Shown: positions 9,620-20,217 of the stretch, piece by piece
How the letters are laid out: every line of letters begins with the position of its first letter
Numbering within the stretch: the stretch's first letter is position 1
Source: Nitratireductor sp. GISD-1A_MAKvit
GTDB taxonomy: Bacteria; Pseudomonadota; Alphaproteobacteria; Rhizobiales; Rhizobiaceae
Assembly (NCBI RefSeq): GCF_040819555.1
Contig: NZ_CP161920.1
Location: 3,719,001-3,783,000 of the forward strand
Direction of reading: 5' to 3'
Length of the DNA stretch: 64,000 nucleotides
The notes under the pieces: model-generated
The model's database searches: none
Told to the model about the DNA's origin: nothing
The model's input: the letters and a program-made list of their open reading frames with translations, nothing else
Position numbers and translations under genes: made by a program

Positions 9620-10360
9620 ATGGAAAAGCCCAAGAAGAAAATTGCCGCGCCCCGCAAACCCGCCCGCACCCGCAGGCGCAAAACCGCCTATTCGCCGGAG
9701 GAAGTTCACGAAATCTTCCGGCGTTTCTCGGTGCAGCGTCCGGAACCGAAGGGCGAGCTGGAGCATGTGAATGCATTCACGCTTCTCGTGGCCGTCGTGC
9801 TGTCCGCGCAGGCCACCGATGCAGGCGTCAACAAGGCAACGCGCGATCTCTTCAAGGTGGCCGACACGCCGGAGAAAATGCTGGCACTCGGCGAGGAACG
9901 GGTGGGCGAGTACATCCGCACCATCGGGCTTTGGCGCAACAAGGCCAAGAATGTCATCGCGCTGAGTGAAGCGCTTATCCGAGATCACGGATCACAGGTT
10001 CCCGACAATCGCGAGGCGCTGGTCACGCTGCCCGGCGTGGGCCGAAAGACGGCCAACGTGGTGCTCAACATGTCGTTCGGCCAGCCGACCATGGCCGTCG
10101 ACACACATATCCTGCGTATCGGCAATCGCATCGGCCTTGCTCCTGGCAAGACGCCGGAACAGGTGGAAGATACGCTGGTGAAGATCATACCGGACGAGTT
10201 CATGCGCCACGCCCATCACTGGCTGATCCTGCACGGGCGCTATGTCTGCAAGGCGCGCAAACCCGATTGCGTGGCCTGTGTCATTGCCGATATTTGCAAA
10301 TCAGCGGAGAAATCGACCGACATACCTGCGCCGCTGGTGGAGTTGGCACCGCAGGACTGA
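9620..10360 (+). CDS. nth: Endonuclease III
   Basis: Endonuclease III is a bifunctional glycosylase/AP lyase that removes oxidised pyrimidines. The 246-residue product shows the helix-hairpin-helix LPGVGRKTANVVL with its catalytic lysine, the catalytic aspartate in AVDTHILRI, and four cysteines in the C-x6-C-x2-C-x5-C spacing of the 4Fe-4S cluster near the C-terminus. The lysine/proline-rich N-terminal tail of about 25 residues is typical of rhizobial homologues. Confidence 0.95.
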   Translation: MEKPKKKIAAPRKPARTRRRKTAYSPEEVHEIFRRFSVQRPEPKGELEHVNAFTLLVAVVLSAQATDAGVNKATRDLFKVADTPEKMLALGEERVGEYIRTIGLWRNKAKNVIALSEALIRDHGSQVPDNREALVTLPGVGRKTANVVLNMSFGQPTMAVDTHILRIGNRIGLAPGKTPEQVEDTLVKIIPDEFMRHAHHWLILHGRYVCKARKPDCVACVIADICKSAEKSTDIPAPLVELAPQD

Positions 10361-10373
10361 TCGCTCGCTTCAA

Positions 10374-11108
10374 CTACCCGCGCTGCTCTGCTCCCCGCGC
10401 AGCGCGCGCTGCGTCTTGCTGTGAAATCATCTTGTGCAGGTGAACCATCATGGCGGCTGCGAAAAGCGGCGTCAGAAGGTTGAGGATCGGCACGGCCAGA
10501 AAGCCAGCGATCACCAGGCCGGCCAGAAAGATCGTCCCCGCATTCCGGCGACGCAACGCTTTGGCCTCAGGCTCGCTGCGAAACCGCATGGCGGCAAACT
10601 CGAAGAACTCCCGGCCAAGCAGATAGCCATTGACCAGAAAGAAGGCGAGAATGTTGATACCCGGCACCAATAGCAGGAACAGCGCTACGATGTTGCCGAG
10701 GATGACAACTCCAAAAAACTTGATCGATGTGGCGATGGCCGCACCCAGTGGAAGCGCCTTGCCCGGCGGATCCTGCGGATAATCTTCCTTTTCGACAACT
10801 TCGGCCACATCATCGAGAAAAAGCCCCGCGATGACGGCGGTCACGGGCCCGATCAGAAGAGCCAGACCGGCAGCCAGACCCAGCCCAGCGGCGATGAGCG
10901 CAACAAAGCTCATCCAGCCGAGCCAGGAAGGCAGGTCGGGGAAAAACGCATCAAGCCATGGCAGTGCGATGTATTCGAAGAGCTCCTTGGCTCCCAGCCA
11001 CAAGCCAACAAGGACCAGCAATGTCAGCCCCAGAGTCTTGAAAAACACACTGCGGAATTCGCTGGAGAAAAGACGGCTGATTGCGGCGCGGGCCGCGTCA
11101 AGAATCAT
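10374..11108 (-). CDS. CysZ/EI24-like integral membrane protein
   Basis: The 244-residue product has several hydrophobic helices (about residues 25-45, 65-100, 135-165 and 195-225) and the LVPGINILAFFLVNGYLLGREFFE-type region of the CysZ/EI24 family, so it probably resides in the inner membrane. Some members transport sulfate, but this locus has no cysteine or sulfate genes, so the substrate is open. It converges with nth. The ATG at 11108 was chosen because it directly begins the conserved ILDAARAA segment. Confidence 0.75.
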   Translation of the reverse strand: MILDAARAAISRLFSSEFRSVFFKTLGLTLLVLVGLWLGAKELFEYIALPWLDAFFPDLPSWLGWMSFVALIAAGLGLAAGLALLIGPVTAVIAGLFLDDVAEVVEKEDYPQDPPGKALPLGAAIATSIKFFGVVILGNIVALFLLLVPGINILAFFLVNGYLLGREFFEFAAMRFRSEPEAKALRRRNAGTIFLAGLVIAGFLAVPILNLLTPLFAAAMMVHLHKMISQQDAARAARGAEQRG

Positions 11109-11277
11109 GGAAGGTCGGGGCCTTTCGAGCTTTGATTTTCCATTCGAGATAGGAACCCGTTCGGGTCCACGCAAGCAAAACCCTTCACACCCATGGCTTG
11201 CAAATCGCGCTCAAACCGGTAAACCGCCCCGAGTCCAAAAGCCAAAACGCTTCCCTTGCATATCTGGAGATCTGAAT

Positions 11278-12270
11278 TTGAGCGAATATGACGTGCTGTG
11301 CATCGGCAACGCCATTGTCGACATCATCGCCCGCTGCGACGAAGCGTTTCTGGAAGAGAACAACATCATCCGTGGCGCTATGAACCTGATCGATGTCGAT
11401 CGCGCCACCCTGCTCTATGAGCGTATGGGGCAAGCCATCGAAGCCTCCGGCGGCAGCGCCGGCAACACGGCTGCCGGCATCGCCAGCTTCGGCGGCAAGG
11501 CTGCCTATTTCGGCAAGGTCTCGGATGATGCGCTCGGCAAGATCTTTGCCCACGATATTCGCGCGCTTGGTGTCGCCTTTGACACGAAACCGCTGGAAGG
11601 TCATCCGCCAACGGCCCGTTCCATGATTTTCGTGACCCCCGATGGCGAGCGCTCCATGAACACCTATCTGGGTGCCTGTGTGGAGCTCGGTCCGGAAGAC
11701 GTGGAAGAAGACAAGGCGAAGAACTCCAAAGTCACCTATTTCGAAGGCTATCTGTGGGATGCGCCGCGGGCCAAGGAAGCGATCCGCATGACCGCCGATG
11801 CCGCGCATGCAGCCGGTCGCGAGGTGGCTATGTCTTTGTCCGATCCATTCTGCGTCGATCGCTATCGCGACGAGTTTCTGGAGCTGATGCGTTCGGGCCG
11901 GGTCAACATCGTTTTCGCCAATGAGCACGAATTGCTGTCTCTTTATCAGACATCGTCATTCGACAGTGCGGTGGAGGCAATCCGCAAGGATACCCGCCTT
12001 GCAGTCGTCACCCGCTCCGAGAAAGGGTCCGTCATCATCACGGACAAGGAAACCATCCCTGTCGACGCCATCAAAATCAATGAACTGGTGGACACCACCG
12101 GTGCAGGCGACCTCTATGCAGCGGGCTTCCTCTACGGCTACACCAACGGTCACAGCCTCGCCGATTGCGGGCGGCTGGGCTCCTTCGCAGCCGGACTGGT
12201 CATCCAGCAATATGGTCCGCGTCCGCAGAAAGACCTGCGCTACGAGGCCGAACAGGCCGGACTATTCTAG
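11278..12270 (+). CDS. Adenosine-kinase-type PfkB carbohydrate kinase
   Basis: The 330-residue product is a PfkB-family kinase close to the adenosine-kinase branch common in rhizobia. It has SGGSAGNTAAGIASFGG near residue 55, the catalytic signature DTTGAGDLYAAGF near residue 275, and the early YDVLCIGNAIVDI segment. It likely phosphorylates adenosine or a related sugar or nucleoside with ATP. I chose the TTG at 11278, where family similarity begins. The 3' end overlaps the convergent UPF0126 gene by nine bases. Confidence 0.85.
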   Translation: MSEYDVLCIGNAIVDIIARCDEAFLEENNIIRGAMNLIDVDRATLLYERMGQAIEASGGSAGNTAAGIASFGGKAAYFGKVSDDALGKIFAHDIRALGVAFDTKPLEGHPPTARSMIFVTPDGERSMNTYLGACVELGPEDVEEDKAKNSKVTYFEGYLWDAPRAKEAIRMTADAAHAAGREVAMSLSDPFCVDRYRDEFLELMRSGRVNIVFANEHELLSLYQTSSFDSAVEAIRKDTRLAVVTRSEKGSVIITDKETIPVDAIKINELVDTTGAGDLYAAGFLYGYTNGHSLADCGRLGSFAAGLVIQQYGPRPQKDLRYEAEQAGLF

Positions 12271-12894
12271 GTCCTCTGGCGGGCGACCGGGCCGGGACCG
12301 GTAACGTGGGATCGTCCAGCCGAATCTGAGCGCACCTCCACGCACCAGAAATGCGGCGGTGACTGCAATCAGCGCCGCAACGGCACCCTGCACGTCCGCG
12401 AGATCGGCCACAGTGAACACGCTGGCTCCAACCAGTGCCGCAGTCACATAGACCTCCGGGCGCATGAGTGCTGAAGGTTCTCCCGCAAGCACATCGCGCA
12501 CCACGCCTCCGAATGTAGCGGTGAGCATGCCCGTGACCAGCGCAACAATCGCCGAGCCTGAGGCTTCCAGCCCCTTGGCCGCGCCCAACACCGAATAGGC
12601 GGCGAGCCCGGCAGCATCGAGCCACAGCAGAAGCCGGTAGCGATATTCCACAAGTGGCGCGGCGAAGAAAAAAAGCAGCCCCACAACCGCACAGACAACA
12701 ATGTAAGTGTGATTTTCGACCCAGAAGACCGGCACCCCCAGCACGAGGTCCCGCAATGTTCCACCACCGGTGCCCGTAACACCCGCAAGGAACATGAAGC
12801 CGATGAGATCAAGCTCCTTGCGCGAGGCGGCAAGTGCTCCGGTGGCCGCGAACACGGCCACCCCTGCATAATCAAGAAGCTGAATCAGATCCAT
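12262..12894 (-). CDS. Trimeric intracellular cation (TRIC) channel-like UPF0126 membrane protein
   Basis: The 210-residue product has seven predicted transmembrane helices arranged as a repeat, with the GTGGGTLRDLVLG motif in the first half and ATFGGVVRDVLAGE in the second. This duplicated GGG/RD pattern is diagnostic of UPF0126, whose prokaryotic members form homotrimeric monovalent cation channels related to TRIC. It converges with the PfkB kinase gene and has no obvious functional partner here. Confidence 0.88.
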   Translation of the reverse strand: MDLIQLLDYAGVAVFAATGALAASRKELDLIGFMFLAGVTGTGGGTLRDLVLGVPVFWVENHTYIVVCAVVGLLFFFAAPLVEYRYRLLLWLDAAGLAAYSVLGAAKGLEASGSAIVALVTGMLTATFGGVVRDVLAGEPSALMRPEVYVTAALVGASVFTVADLADVQGAVAALIAVTAAFLVRGGALRFGWTIPRYRSRPGRPPEDLE

Positions 12895-12994
12895 CTGGCC
12901 CTCCGCACACTGGATAGCCGAAGGGCCGATGAATAGGAAGCGGGCGCCTGCCTCACCATCCCTCGATGCGCATCAGATGCGCCCGCCCCTGATA

Positions 12995-13654
12995 TCAGGC
13001 GTCGCGTTCGGCCTGCGGGTTGGGCGGGCCGGGCTCCGCGCTTGCATTCTCGCCATTCTTCACTGCGCTCGCCTTGGGGCCGCCCTTGGCAACGCCAACC
13101 ATGGCCGGGCGCAAAACGCGTTCGCCGATCACATAGCCCTGCTGCACCACCTGCACCACGGTGTTTTCCGGGGTTTCGGGATCCGGCACCTCAAACATCG
13201 CCTGGTGAAAATGCGGATCGAAGCGCTCGCCCTTGGGGTCGATCTGCTTCACGCCATGACGCTCCAGTGTGGAGAGCATGGTGCGCTCGGTCATTTCGAC
13301 GCCTTCCATAAGGGAAGAAAGTCCACTGTCAGCGCCGGCACGGGCTTCCGCAGGCACTGCCTCGAGCGCCCGGCGCAGATTGTCGGAGACCGTCAGCATG
13401 TCGCGAGCAAATCCGGCAATCGAATACGTCCGGGCATCGGCAACGTCGCGTGCCGTACGCTTACGCAGGTTTTCCATTTCGGCGGCGAGACGAAGGGCGC
13501 GTTCCTTCAGTTCCTCGTTTTCCTGTGCCAGCCGCACAAGGACGTCTTCCTCCGAAACCGCCTCTTCACCGGCATGCTCCTCGAACGCCTTCACGTTCGG
13601 GTCTTCTGCCGCTTCGGTTCTGGCCTCTTCGTTGTCCTTAGCCTGATTGGTCAT
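12995..13654 (-). CDS. grpE: Nucleotide exchange factor GrpE
   Basis: GrpE releases ADP from DnaK. The 219-residue product has an acidic, disordered N-terminus (about residues 1-45), a coiled-coil segment and the C-terminal beta domain. It carries the signature [19 protein letters not shown], which includes the diagnostic FDPxxHxA pattern near residue 150. The gene lies about 120 bases downstream of hrcA on the same strand, the usual hrcA-grpE heat-shock pair. Confidence 0.95.
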   Translation of the reverse strand: MTNQAKDNEEARTEAAEDPNVKAFEEHAGEEAVSEEDVLVRLAQENEELKERALRLAAEMENLRKRTARDVADARTYSIAGFARDMLTVSDNLRRALEAVPAEARAGADSGLSSLMEGVEMTERTMLSTLERHGVKQIDPKGERFDPHFHQAMFEVPDPETPENTVVQVVQQGYVIGERVLRPAMVGVAKGGPKASAVKNGENASAEPGPPNPQAERDA

Positions 13655-13774
13655 GTCGATCCGTCTATGGTTTTAGAATTGTTTGGATATTGCGCCCGAT
13701 ATCGAGGTTCGTGACGGCAAAATCAAGGGGTGCTGCCAGGCATGCTCCGGTAAGTGCTATGGGCCCGGGCTCGA

Positions 13775-14860
13775 TCAGCGTAGCAAACGCCCGACGATCT
13801 GCGCCGTATAATCCACCATCGGCACAATGCGGGCATAGTTCAGCCGGGTCGGCCCGATCACACCCAACGCGCCGATGACGCGTGATTCCTGATCGCGATA
13901 GGGCGCCACAACGAGCGAGGAGCCGGAGAGCGAGAAAAGCCGATTCTCCGAACCGATGAAGATTCTCACGCCAGAGCCTTCTTCCGCCATATCCAGAAGC
14001 TGGATCAGGCCTTCCTTGGTTTCCAGATCTTCAAACAGGCGGCGCAGAAGCTCCAGGTCGGCCTCCGCTGTCAGGTTTTCAAGCAGATTGGCCCGCCCCC
14101 GCACGATCAACCGCGCCGGCTGGCCGCTTTCGGCGCCCGCCCAGACAGCGAGCCCCTGCTCCACAAGTTCCTGCGAGAGCGTGTCCAGCGCGGCGCGCGT
14201 TTCTTCCTTGAGGCGAGAAAGCTCCATTCGCGTCTCGGCCAGTGTGCGCCCCCGGATATGCGCATTCAGGAAGTTCGATGCTTCCTGCAGTTGCGAGATG
14301 GTGACGCCTTCTGGCAGATCGATGACACGGTTTTCCACGTCACCGTTCTGCGAAACGAGAATGGCCAGCCCCTTGCGTGGTTCCAGCTGGACAAATTCGA
14401 TATGTTTGAGTGCCGCTTCTGACTTTGTGGCGAGCACCACGCCTGCGCCCCGTGAAAGCCCCGAGAGAAGCTGACTTGCTTCGGTCAGCATATGGTCGAG
14501 AGAATGGCCACTGCTCGACGCTTTCACCTGTGTTTCGATGATCCGACGCTCGTCGTCGGAGAGATCCCCGATCTCCATGAAGGCATCGACGAAGAACCTT
14601 AGCCCCTGCTGCGTGGGCATGCGTCCGGCAGAAACATGCGGAGCATAGATGAGCCCAAGCTGCTCAAGATCGCTCATCACATTGCGGATTGTGGCAGGGG
14701 AAAGTTGAGTCGACAGGATGCGTGAGAGATTGCGTGAGCCGAGTGGGTCACCATCTCTCAGATAGGTTTCAACGATAACCCGAAAGATTTCACGCGATCG
14801 GCTATCCAGCGACTGCAGCGCGTGCTCCTGAAATTCTCTGTCCAAGACCGGTTTCGTCAT
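13775..14860 (-). CDS. hrcA: Heat-inducible transcription repressor HrcA
   Basis: HrcA represses groESL and other heat-shock operons by binding CIRCE elements and is itself folded by GroEL. The 361-residue product has an N-terminal winged helix ([19 protein letters not shown] at about residues 45-63), a GAF-like middle domain and the C-terminal [20 protein letters not shown] motif. Start at 14860 chosen because MTKPVLD begins the conserved region. I saw no CIRCE element in the upstream spacer. The gene is divergent from rph. Confidence 0.94.
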   Translation of the reverse strand: MTKPVLDREFQEHALQSLDSRSREIFRVIVETYLRDGDPLGSRNLSRILSTQLSPATIRNVMSDLEQLGLIYAPHVSAGRMPTQQGLRFFVDAFMEIGDLSDDERRIIETQVKASSSGHSLDHMLTEASQLLSGLSRGAGVVLATKSEAALKHIEFVQLEPRKGLAILVSQNGDVENRVIDLPEGVTISQLQEASNFLNAHIRGRTLAETRMELSRLKEETRAALDTLSQELVEQGLAVWAGAESGQPARLIVRGRANLLENLTAEADLELLRRLFEDLETKEGLIQLLDMAEEGSGVRIFIGSENRLFSLSGSSLVVAPYRDQESRVIGALGVIGPTRLNYARIVPMVDYTAQIVGRLLR

Positions 14861-15036
14861 TCGCGACCTCTGATCGTATGAATATAAGCGCGCCGGGCGC
14901 GAAAACAACAGTGTTGTTGTCAGGCGTGAGTGGGGTTTTCCCTCGTTTTCCGGAATTCCTTTGCGTTCATGAATATGGAAAGCTACAAGCCGGCAACACT
15001 GGCCGGAAACACTGGATGAATCTGGAGAAAACGCTC

Positions 15037-15753
15037 ATGCGCCCTTCCAAACGCGAACCCGATGAAATGCGCGCCGTCAGCTTCGAGCGCGGCTTTTCAA
15101 AGCATGCGGAGGGGTCGTGTCTGGTGCGTTTCGGCGACACCCATGTGCTGTGCACGGCAAGCCTGGAAGAGCGCGTTCCACCATGGCTGCGCAACTCCGG
15201 CCAGGGCTGGGTGACAGCTGAATATGGCATGCTGCCGCGCTCCACCGGCGACCGCATGCGCCGCGAGGCCTCTTCCGGAAAACAGGGCGGGCGCACGCTG
15301 GAAATTCAACGCCTGATCGGCCGCTCGCTGCGCTCGGTGGTCGATCTGCAGGCCCTTGGCGAAAAGCAGATCACCATTGACTGCGATGTCATCCAGGCTG
15401 ATGGCGGCACCCGCACGGCAGCCATTACAGGTGGTTTCATCGCCCTTTCAGACTGCCTTTCGTGGATGGAAGCGCGCCAGATGGCCAGCCGTGACAAGGT
15501 TCTGAAAGACCATGTCGCCGCCATCTCCTGCGGCATCTACAACGGCACGCCTGTTCTCGATCTCGATTATGCGGAGGATTCGGCTGCAGAGACCGACGCC
15601 AATTTCGTGATGACCGGAAAGGGCGGCATTGTCGAAATTCAGGGCACGGCAGAGGGCGCCCCCTTCTCGGAAGATGAATTCGCATCCTTGATGGGACTGG
15701 CCCGCAAGGGTATCACCAAGCTCGTTGACATGCAGAAAATGTCCATCTCCTGA
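15037..15753 (+). CDS. rph: Ribonuclease PH
   Basis: RNase PH is a phosphorolytic 3'-5' exoribonuclease that trims the 3' ends of tRNA precursors. The 238-residue product carries the family segments [12 protein letters not shown] at the start, [14 protein letters not shown] near residue 45, [14 protein letters not shown] with the phosphate-binding site, and [14 protein letters not shown] near residue 120. An alternative in-frame ATG at 15016 would add seven residues. It heads a same-strand run with a VOC gene, rdgB and hemW. Confidence 0.95.
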   Translation: MRPSKREPDEMRAVSFERGFSKHAEGSCLVRFGDTHVLCTASLEERVPPWLRNSGQGWVTAEYGMLPRSTGDRMRREASSGKQGGRTLEIQRLIGRSLRSVVDLQALGEKQITIDCDVIQADGGTRTAAITGGFIALSDCLSWMEARQMASRDKVLKDHVAAISCGIYNGTPVLDLDYAEDSAAETDANFVMTGKGGIVEIQGTAEGAPFSEDEFASLMGLARKGITKLVDMQKMSIS

Positions 15754-15771
15754 ACCGACCCGAAGCAAACC

Positions 15772-16185
15772 ATGCAACCCTCGGCAATTCTCGAAGCCGC
15801 GCTTTATGTGAACGATCTCGACGAAGCCGAGCGCTTCTATGGTGAGACGCTCGGGCTCGAAAGATTGGCAAAGGTCGAGGGCAGGCATGTGTTCTTCCGC
15901 TGCGGGCGGGCCGTGCTTCTGCTGTTCGATCCCGCAGCGACCGCCCAACCGCCAGCGCCCGACGCCCGGCTTCCCGTACCACCGCATGGCGCGCACGGGC
16001 CGGGGCATCTCTGTTTTGCCGCGACTGGCGATGAGATCACCCGCTGGAAAGCCCATTTCGAAGCGACCGGCGTTTCCATCGAAGCGGATTTCGAATGGCC
16101 GAATGGCGGCCGCTCCATCTATTTCCGCGATCCTTTCGGCAATTCGCTCGAATTTGCCGAACCACGCATCTGGGGACTGACTTGA
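15772..16185 (+). CDS. VOC (glyoxalase/bleomycin resistance) family protein
   Basis: This 137-residue protein is a single vicinal-oxygen-chelate domain with paired beta-alpha-beta-beta-beta modules: the N-terminal [19 protein letters not shown] and the C-terminal [16 protein letters not shown] with a metal-ligand Glu. Members are metal-dependent dioxygenases, isomerases or resistance proteins, and the exact activity cannot be read from the sequence. It sits 18 bases after rph, and its stop overlaps the TTG start of rdgB, implying translational coupling. Confidence 0.85.
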   Translation: MQPSAILEAALYVNDLDEAERFYGETLGLERLAKVEGRHVFFRCGRAVLLLFDPAATAQPPAPDARLPVPPHGAHGPGHLCFAATGDEITRWKAHFEATGVSIEADFEWPNGGRSIYFRDPFGNSLEFAEPRIWGLT

Positions 16186-16829
16186 GACCGATCGACAACA
16201 AGACTTTCGTGCTCGCCAGCCACAACAAGGGCAAGCTGCGCGAGTTCTCCGACCTCCTGGCCCCCTTCGGCTACACGGTGCGTTCGGCTGCCGAGCTTGG
16301 CCTGCCCGAGCCGGAAGAAACCGGCACCACGTTTGAGGAAAACGCCCGCATCAAGGCCCTTGCGGCAGCCGAAGCGACCGGACTGCCGGCGCTTTCCGAC
16401 GATTCCGGCCTCTGCGTCGATGCGCTCGATGGAGCACCAGGCGTCTACACCGCCGACTGGGCCACGAAGGAAGATGGCAGCCGCGACTTCATGATGGCCA
16501 TGGAGAAGACACAGAAACTGCTTTCCGAAGCCGGCGCGGACACTCCGGAAAAGCGCACCGGCCGCTTTGTCGCGACGCTGTGTCTGTGCTTTCCAGATGG
16601 CGAGACCGAATTTTATCGCGGCGAAGCCGAAGGCCACCTCGTCTGGCCGCCGCGCGGGACGGACGGGTTTGGTTATGACCCTGTGTTTCAACCGCTCGGC
16701 CATGACATCACGTTTGGTGAAATGACCGCTGAGGAAAAGCATGGCTGGAAGCCCGGCGACGAGCACGCCCTTTCCCACCGTGCCCGCGCCTTCCAGAAAT
16801 TCGCCCGCGCCAGGCTGGGCGCTGCGTGA
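16182..16829 (+). CDS. rdgB: dITP/XTP pyrophosphatase RdgB
   Basis: RdgB hydrolyses non-canonical purine nucleotides such as dITP and XTP, keeping them out of DNA. The 215-residue product shows the N-terminal [11 protein letters not shown] (triphosphate-binding), [27 protein letters not shown] with catalytic acids, and [11 protein letters not shown]. The start codon is a TTG at 16182 that overlaps the stop of the upstream VOC gene as TTGA. The 3' end likewise overlaps the GTG start of hemW. Confidence 0.94.
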   Translation: MRPIDNKTFVLASHNKGKLREFSDLLAPFGYTVRSAAELGLPEPEETGTTFEENARIKALAAAEATGLPALSDDSGLCVDALDGAPGVYTADWATKEDGSRDFMMAMEKTQKLLSEAGADTPEKRTGRFVATLCLCFPDGETEFYRGEAEGHLVWPPRGTDGFGYDPVFQPLGHDITFGEMTAEEKHGWKPGDEHALSHRARAFQKFARARLGAA

Positions 16830-17990
16830 TCTCCGCGCTCGATACGACGCCGGGTTTCGGCGTTTATCTGCACTGGCCGTTCTGCGCGGCCAAGTGCCCC
16901 TATTGCGACTTCAACAGCCATGTGCGGCACCAGCCGGTGGATCAGGCCCGCTTTGCCGCAGCCTTTAAGCGCGAGCTTGCCACCATGCGCGCCCGCACCG
17001 GCCCGCGCACCGTTACCAGCATTTTTCTGGGTGGCGGAACGCCTTCGCTGATGGAGCCCGAAACGGTCGGCGCGCTGTTGGATGCCGTTGCTACCAACTG
17101 GAGCGTTCCCGACGGTATCGAGGTGACGCTGGAGGCCAATCCGAGTTCGGTGGAAGCAGAGCGTTTCCGTGGCTATCGCGCAGCCGGCGTCAACCGTGTG
17201 TCGCTGGGCGTTCAGGCGCTTAACGACCGGGATCTCAAATTTCTCGGGCGCCTGCACAATGTCGAGGAAGCGCTGCACGCCATCGGCCTTGCCCGCGAGA
17301 TTTTCCCACGCCTTTCCTTCGACCTGATCTATGCCCGCCCGCACCAGAGCGAGGATGCCTGGGCCAGCGAGCTTGAACAGGCCATCGGACACGCGGCAGA
17401 TCATCTCTCGCTTTACCAGCTTACGATTGAGGAGGGCACGCGCTTCCAGCTTCTCCATGAGGCCGGCAAGCTTGCCATGCCGGATGGCGACCATTCCGCT
17501 CGCCTCTATGAGATCACGCAGGAGGTGACGGCGGCGTGCGGGTTGCCGGCGTATGAGATCTCCAACCACGCTCGCCCGGGCGCGGAGAGCCGGCACAATC
17601 TCGTCTACTGGCGCTATGGCGAATATGTCGGTGCCGGCCCCCGGCGCCCATGGCCGATTTATCGAGAATGGTCGCCGCCATGTGACGTTCACTGAAAAGA
17701 TGCCAGAGACCTGGCTCGAACGCGTAGAAGCACATGGCCATGGCGTGATCGGTGGTGAAGTTCTGACCCATGACGAGGAAGCCGACGAGTTCCTTTTGAT
17801 GGGCCTGCGTCTTGTCGAGGGCATCGACCTGCCGCGCTACGAGGCGCTTTCGGGCCGGGCGCTTTCCAACGCGCGCATCGCGGTGCTGCAGGAAGAAGGC
17901 CTTGTCGAGCCCGTCGGCAACACCCGGCTGCGCGCAACACCGAAAGGCATGATCGTGCTGGATGCGGTTGTCGCCGATCTGGCCCGGTAA
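16826..17990 (+). CDS. hemW: Radical SAM heme chaperone HemW, interrupted by an apparent +1 frameshift
   Basis: HemW is a radical-SAM protein (formerly annotated as an oxygen-independent coproporphyrinogen oxidase) that binds heme. The N-terminal half has [10 protein letters not shown] (CxxxCxxC, 4Fe-4S and SAM), [10 protein letters not shown] and [10 protein letters not shown]. The frame breaks in the five-C run at 17638-17642, within the expected YVGxGPGAHGRF. Removing one C joins it to the C-terminal domain ending [15 protein letters not shown], giving 387 residues, the normal family length. The cysteine reserved for true coproporphyrinogen oxidases is not visible. Confidence 0.87.
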
Positions 17991-18002
17991 TCGCAAAGCG
18001 CA

Positions 18003-19220
18003 CTAGTTCGCCCTGTTGAACTGGGCCGGCGCGGCATCGATGATCTCTGCCCGGCCCTCGCGCACCTCATAAACCGCGTATCCACGTTCGGTCGTGCCAT
18101 TGAGCAGGAAGCGGAAAAGCCCGGTATAACCATTGAACCCGACCGGCGTTTCAATCGCGTTGCGCTGAAACCCGCCGCCACCCTTGGCGATGTTTCCGAC
18201 AAGCACCACCGAATCATACGCCAGGGCGGATGTGAGCGAAGGCTCCGCTCCGAATCTGGCCTGATACCGTTGTTTGTAGGTGTTGACCCGGGTCTGATCG
18301 GTGTCGGCAAACCAGCCACCCTGCAGCACCGGATCAGCCAGATTGGCGCTTGTCCACTGCCCGGTTCCCAGGATCTTCTTACCGGCAATGTCGATGCCGG
18401 CTTCCGTGATTGTGGAAACGATGGTGGCCGGGCTCGAGCCCCCGTCGGGGATGAACACCGCATCCGCCGAGCGCAACGCCTCCGCCACAGTCCGCACGGC
18501 TTCATAGACGGACATATTGTCGTATGCGTAACGGGCAACCGCTGTCACCTCACCGCCTGAAGCAAGCATTGTGCGGCGCGCTTCGGCTTCTGCGATGTCT
18601 CCAGCAACGCCTTCGGGAAGGATTGCCACGACGCTGCGCACGCCTTGCCCGGCAGCATAGGAGAGCGTGCGCTGTACGACGCCCTGCGGCAGGAAGGAAT
18701 TGAGATATACGCCCGGAGATGCCACAGCGCGATCGGAGGAAAACGCGATCATCGGTGTCCGCGACATGCGAAGTGCCGGTGCGGCGGCCCGAACATTGGC
18801 GGAAAACAGCGGACCAAGCACAATGGCAGCCCCTTCCGCCACGGCCTGTCCTGCAGCGCTGAACGCGCCTTCAGTGGTGCCGCCGGTGTCCTTGACCACC
18901 AGTTCCAGCGCGTTGAGGCCGACATCGTCCATGGCAAGCAGTGCCGCGTTTTTGAGTTCGGCAGCGATGCGGCCGGCATTGCCCTCCCCCGTCAGCGGCA
19001 AAAGCAGCGCAGCGCGCGTCTCGCCCGTTCCGACAACCTCACCGGTGGCCGGAAGGCGCGGCCTGTTGTCGACCGACGGTCGCGACGCGGTTGCCGGCGC
19101 TGTCGGCTGCGGCATGCCAAAGGGCACATCCGGGCCCACACAACCGGCGAGCGTCAGAAGCCCGGTCAATATGCCTGTGAAAAATCCGGCCCTGCGGCCG
19201 GGCGCTGTCAATAGTTTCAT
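18003..19220 (-). CDS. LpoA-like penicillin-binding protein activator lipoprotein
   Basis: The 405-residue product starts with a lipoprotein signal peptide whose lipobox is LTLAGC (Cys near residue 26), followed by a proline-rich linker and a type I periplasmic-binding fold related to Leu/Ile/Val-binding proteins and LpoA (ALLLPLTGEGNAGRIAAEL, IVLGPLFSANVRAAAPAL). In alphaproteobacteria such proteins sit divergently from rsmI, as here, and are annotated as activators of peptidoglycan synthases. It is probably anchored in the outer membrane. Role inferred from family and gene order. Confidence 0.8.
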   Translation of the reverse strand: MKLLTAPGRRAGFFTGILTGLLTLAGCVGPDVPFGMPQPTAPATASRPSVDNRPRLPATGEVVGTGETRAALLLPLTGEGNAGRIAAELKNAALLAMDDVGLNALELVVKDTGGTTEGAFSAAGQAVAEGAAIVLGPLFSANVRAAAPALRMSRTPMIAFSSDRAVASPGVYLNSFLPQGVVQRTLSYAAGQGVRSVVAILPEGVAGDIAEAEARRTMLASGGEVTAVARYAYDNMSVYEAVRTVAEALRSADAVFIPDGGSSPATIVSTITEAGIDIAGKKILGTGQWTSANLADPVLQGGWFADTDQTRVNTYKQRYQARFGAEPSLTSALAYDSVVLVGNIAKGGGGFQRNAIETPVGFNGYTGLFRFLLNGTTERGYAVYEVREGRAEIIDAAPAQFNRAN

Positions 19221-19308
19221 ATGCCGCTTCCGTCTCAAATTCAGCGCGCGACTTTGCAACCCACATGCCTCCATGTCAAAGAGATGAGCGAATAAGGATC
19301 AAAGAGTT

Positions 19309-20217
19309 ATGGATAACCCGCGCGGGGAGAAAAGTTTCGTCGTCGGCAGCGCCCGCATCGGTGCCGCGCCGCTGGAGCCGGCGCTTTATCTCGTGGCAAC
19401 GCCCATCGGCAATCTCGGCGACATCACGCTGCGCGCGCTGGAAGTGCTCGCCGGGGCGGACATTGTTGCCTGCGAGGACACCCGCGTTTCGCGCGTGCTT
19501 CTTGGGCGCTATGGCATCGGCCAGAGCCTCACCGCCTATCACGAGCACAATGCGGAAAAGGCAGGCCCGCGCCTGCTGGCGGCGCTCGAAGAGGGAAAAA
19601 GTGTTGCGCTCATTTCCGATGCGGGAACGCCGCTTGTTTCCGATCCCGGCTATCGCCTTGTCGACCAGGTGATCGAGAAGGGTCTGCGCGTCGTGCCCAT
19701 TCCCGGCCCCTCGGCGGTGCTGGCCGCACTCTCGGCCTCCGGGCTGCCGACGGATGCCTTTCTGTTTGCCGGTTTCCTGCCCGTGAAGGACGGGCAGCGA
19801 CGCGCGCGGCTTGAAACCTTTCGCCAGACGCCGGCAACACTGGTGTTCTTTGAATCGCCACGCCGTCTCGACGGCAGTCTTGCCGCGATAGCCGATGTGC
19901 TTGGCGGGGCGCGGCAGGCCTGCGTGGCGCGCGAGCTTACCAAGACATTTGAGGAACTGCGGCGCGGTGCGCTTTCGGAGCTTGCCGCGCATTATGCCGA
20001 CACCGGTGCGCCGAAGGGCGAGGTGGTGGTGTGTGTGGCACCGCCTCTCGATGAAGAGGAAACGAGCGCGGAAGATGTGGACCGGCTGCTCATGGCGCTC
20101 TCACAGGAAATGTCGGCCTCGAAGGCGGCGGGCGAAGCCGCACGCATGACCGGGGGGCGGAAATCGGAGCTCTACCAGCGGCTTCTTCACCTGAAGGCCG
20201 AGCGCGATGCGGAGTGA
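19309..20217 (+). CDS. rsmI: 16S rRNA (cytidine(1402)-2'-O)-methyltransferase RsmI
   Basis: RsmI methylates the 2'-OH of C1402 in the decoding centre of 16S rRNA. The 302-residue product has the tetrapyrrole-methylase-fold motifs [49 protein letters not shown] and VPIPGPSAV, in that order. Its 3' end overlaps yraN by 11 bases, and the divergent neighbour is the LpoA-like lipoprotein, the usual rhizobial arrangement. Confidence 0.95.
   Translation: MDNPRGEKSFVVGSARIGAAPLEPALYLVATPIGNLGDITLRALEVLAGADIVACEDTRVSRVLLGRYGIGQSLTAYHEHNAEKAGPRLLAALEEGKSVALISDAGTPLVSDPGYRLVDQVIEKGLRVVPIPGPSAVLAALSASGLPTDAFLFAGFLPVKDGQRRARLETFRQTPATLVFFESPRRLDGSLAAIADVLGGARQACVARELTKTFEELRRGALSELAAHYADTGAPKGEVVVCVAPPLDEEETSAEDVDRLLMALSQEMSASKAAGEAARMTGGRKSELYQRLLHLKAERDAE

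Noticed and set aside
14861..15036. A CIRCE operator between hrcA and rph
   Set aside because: I looked for the inverted repeat TTAGCACTC/GAGTGCTAA and saw no acceptable match.
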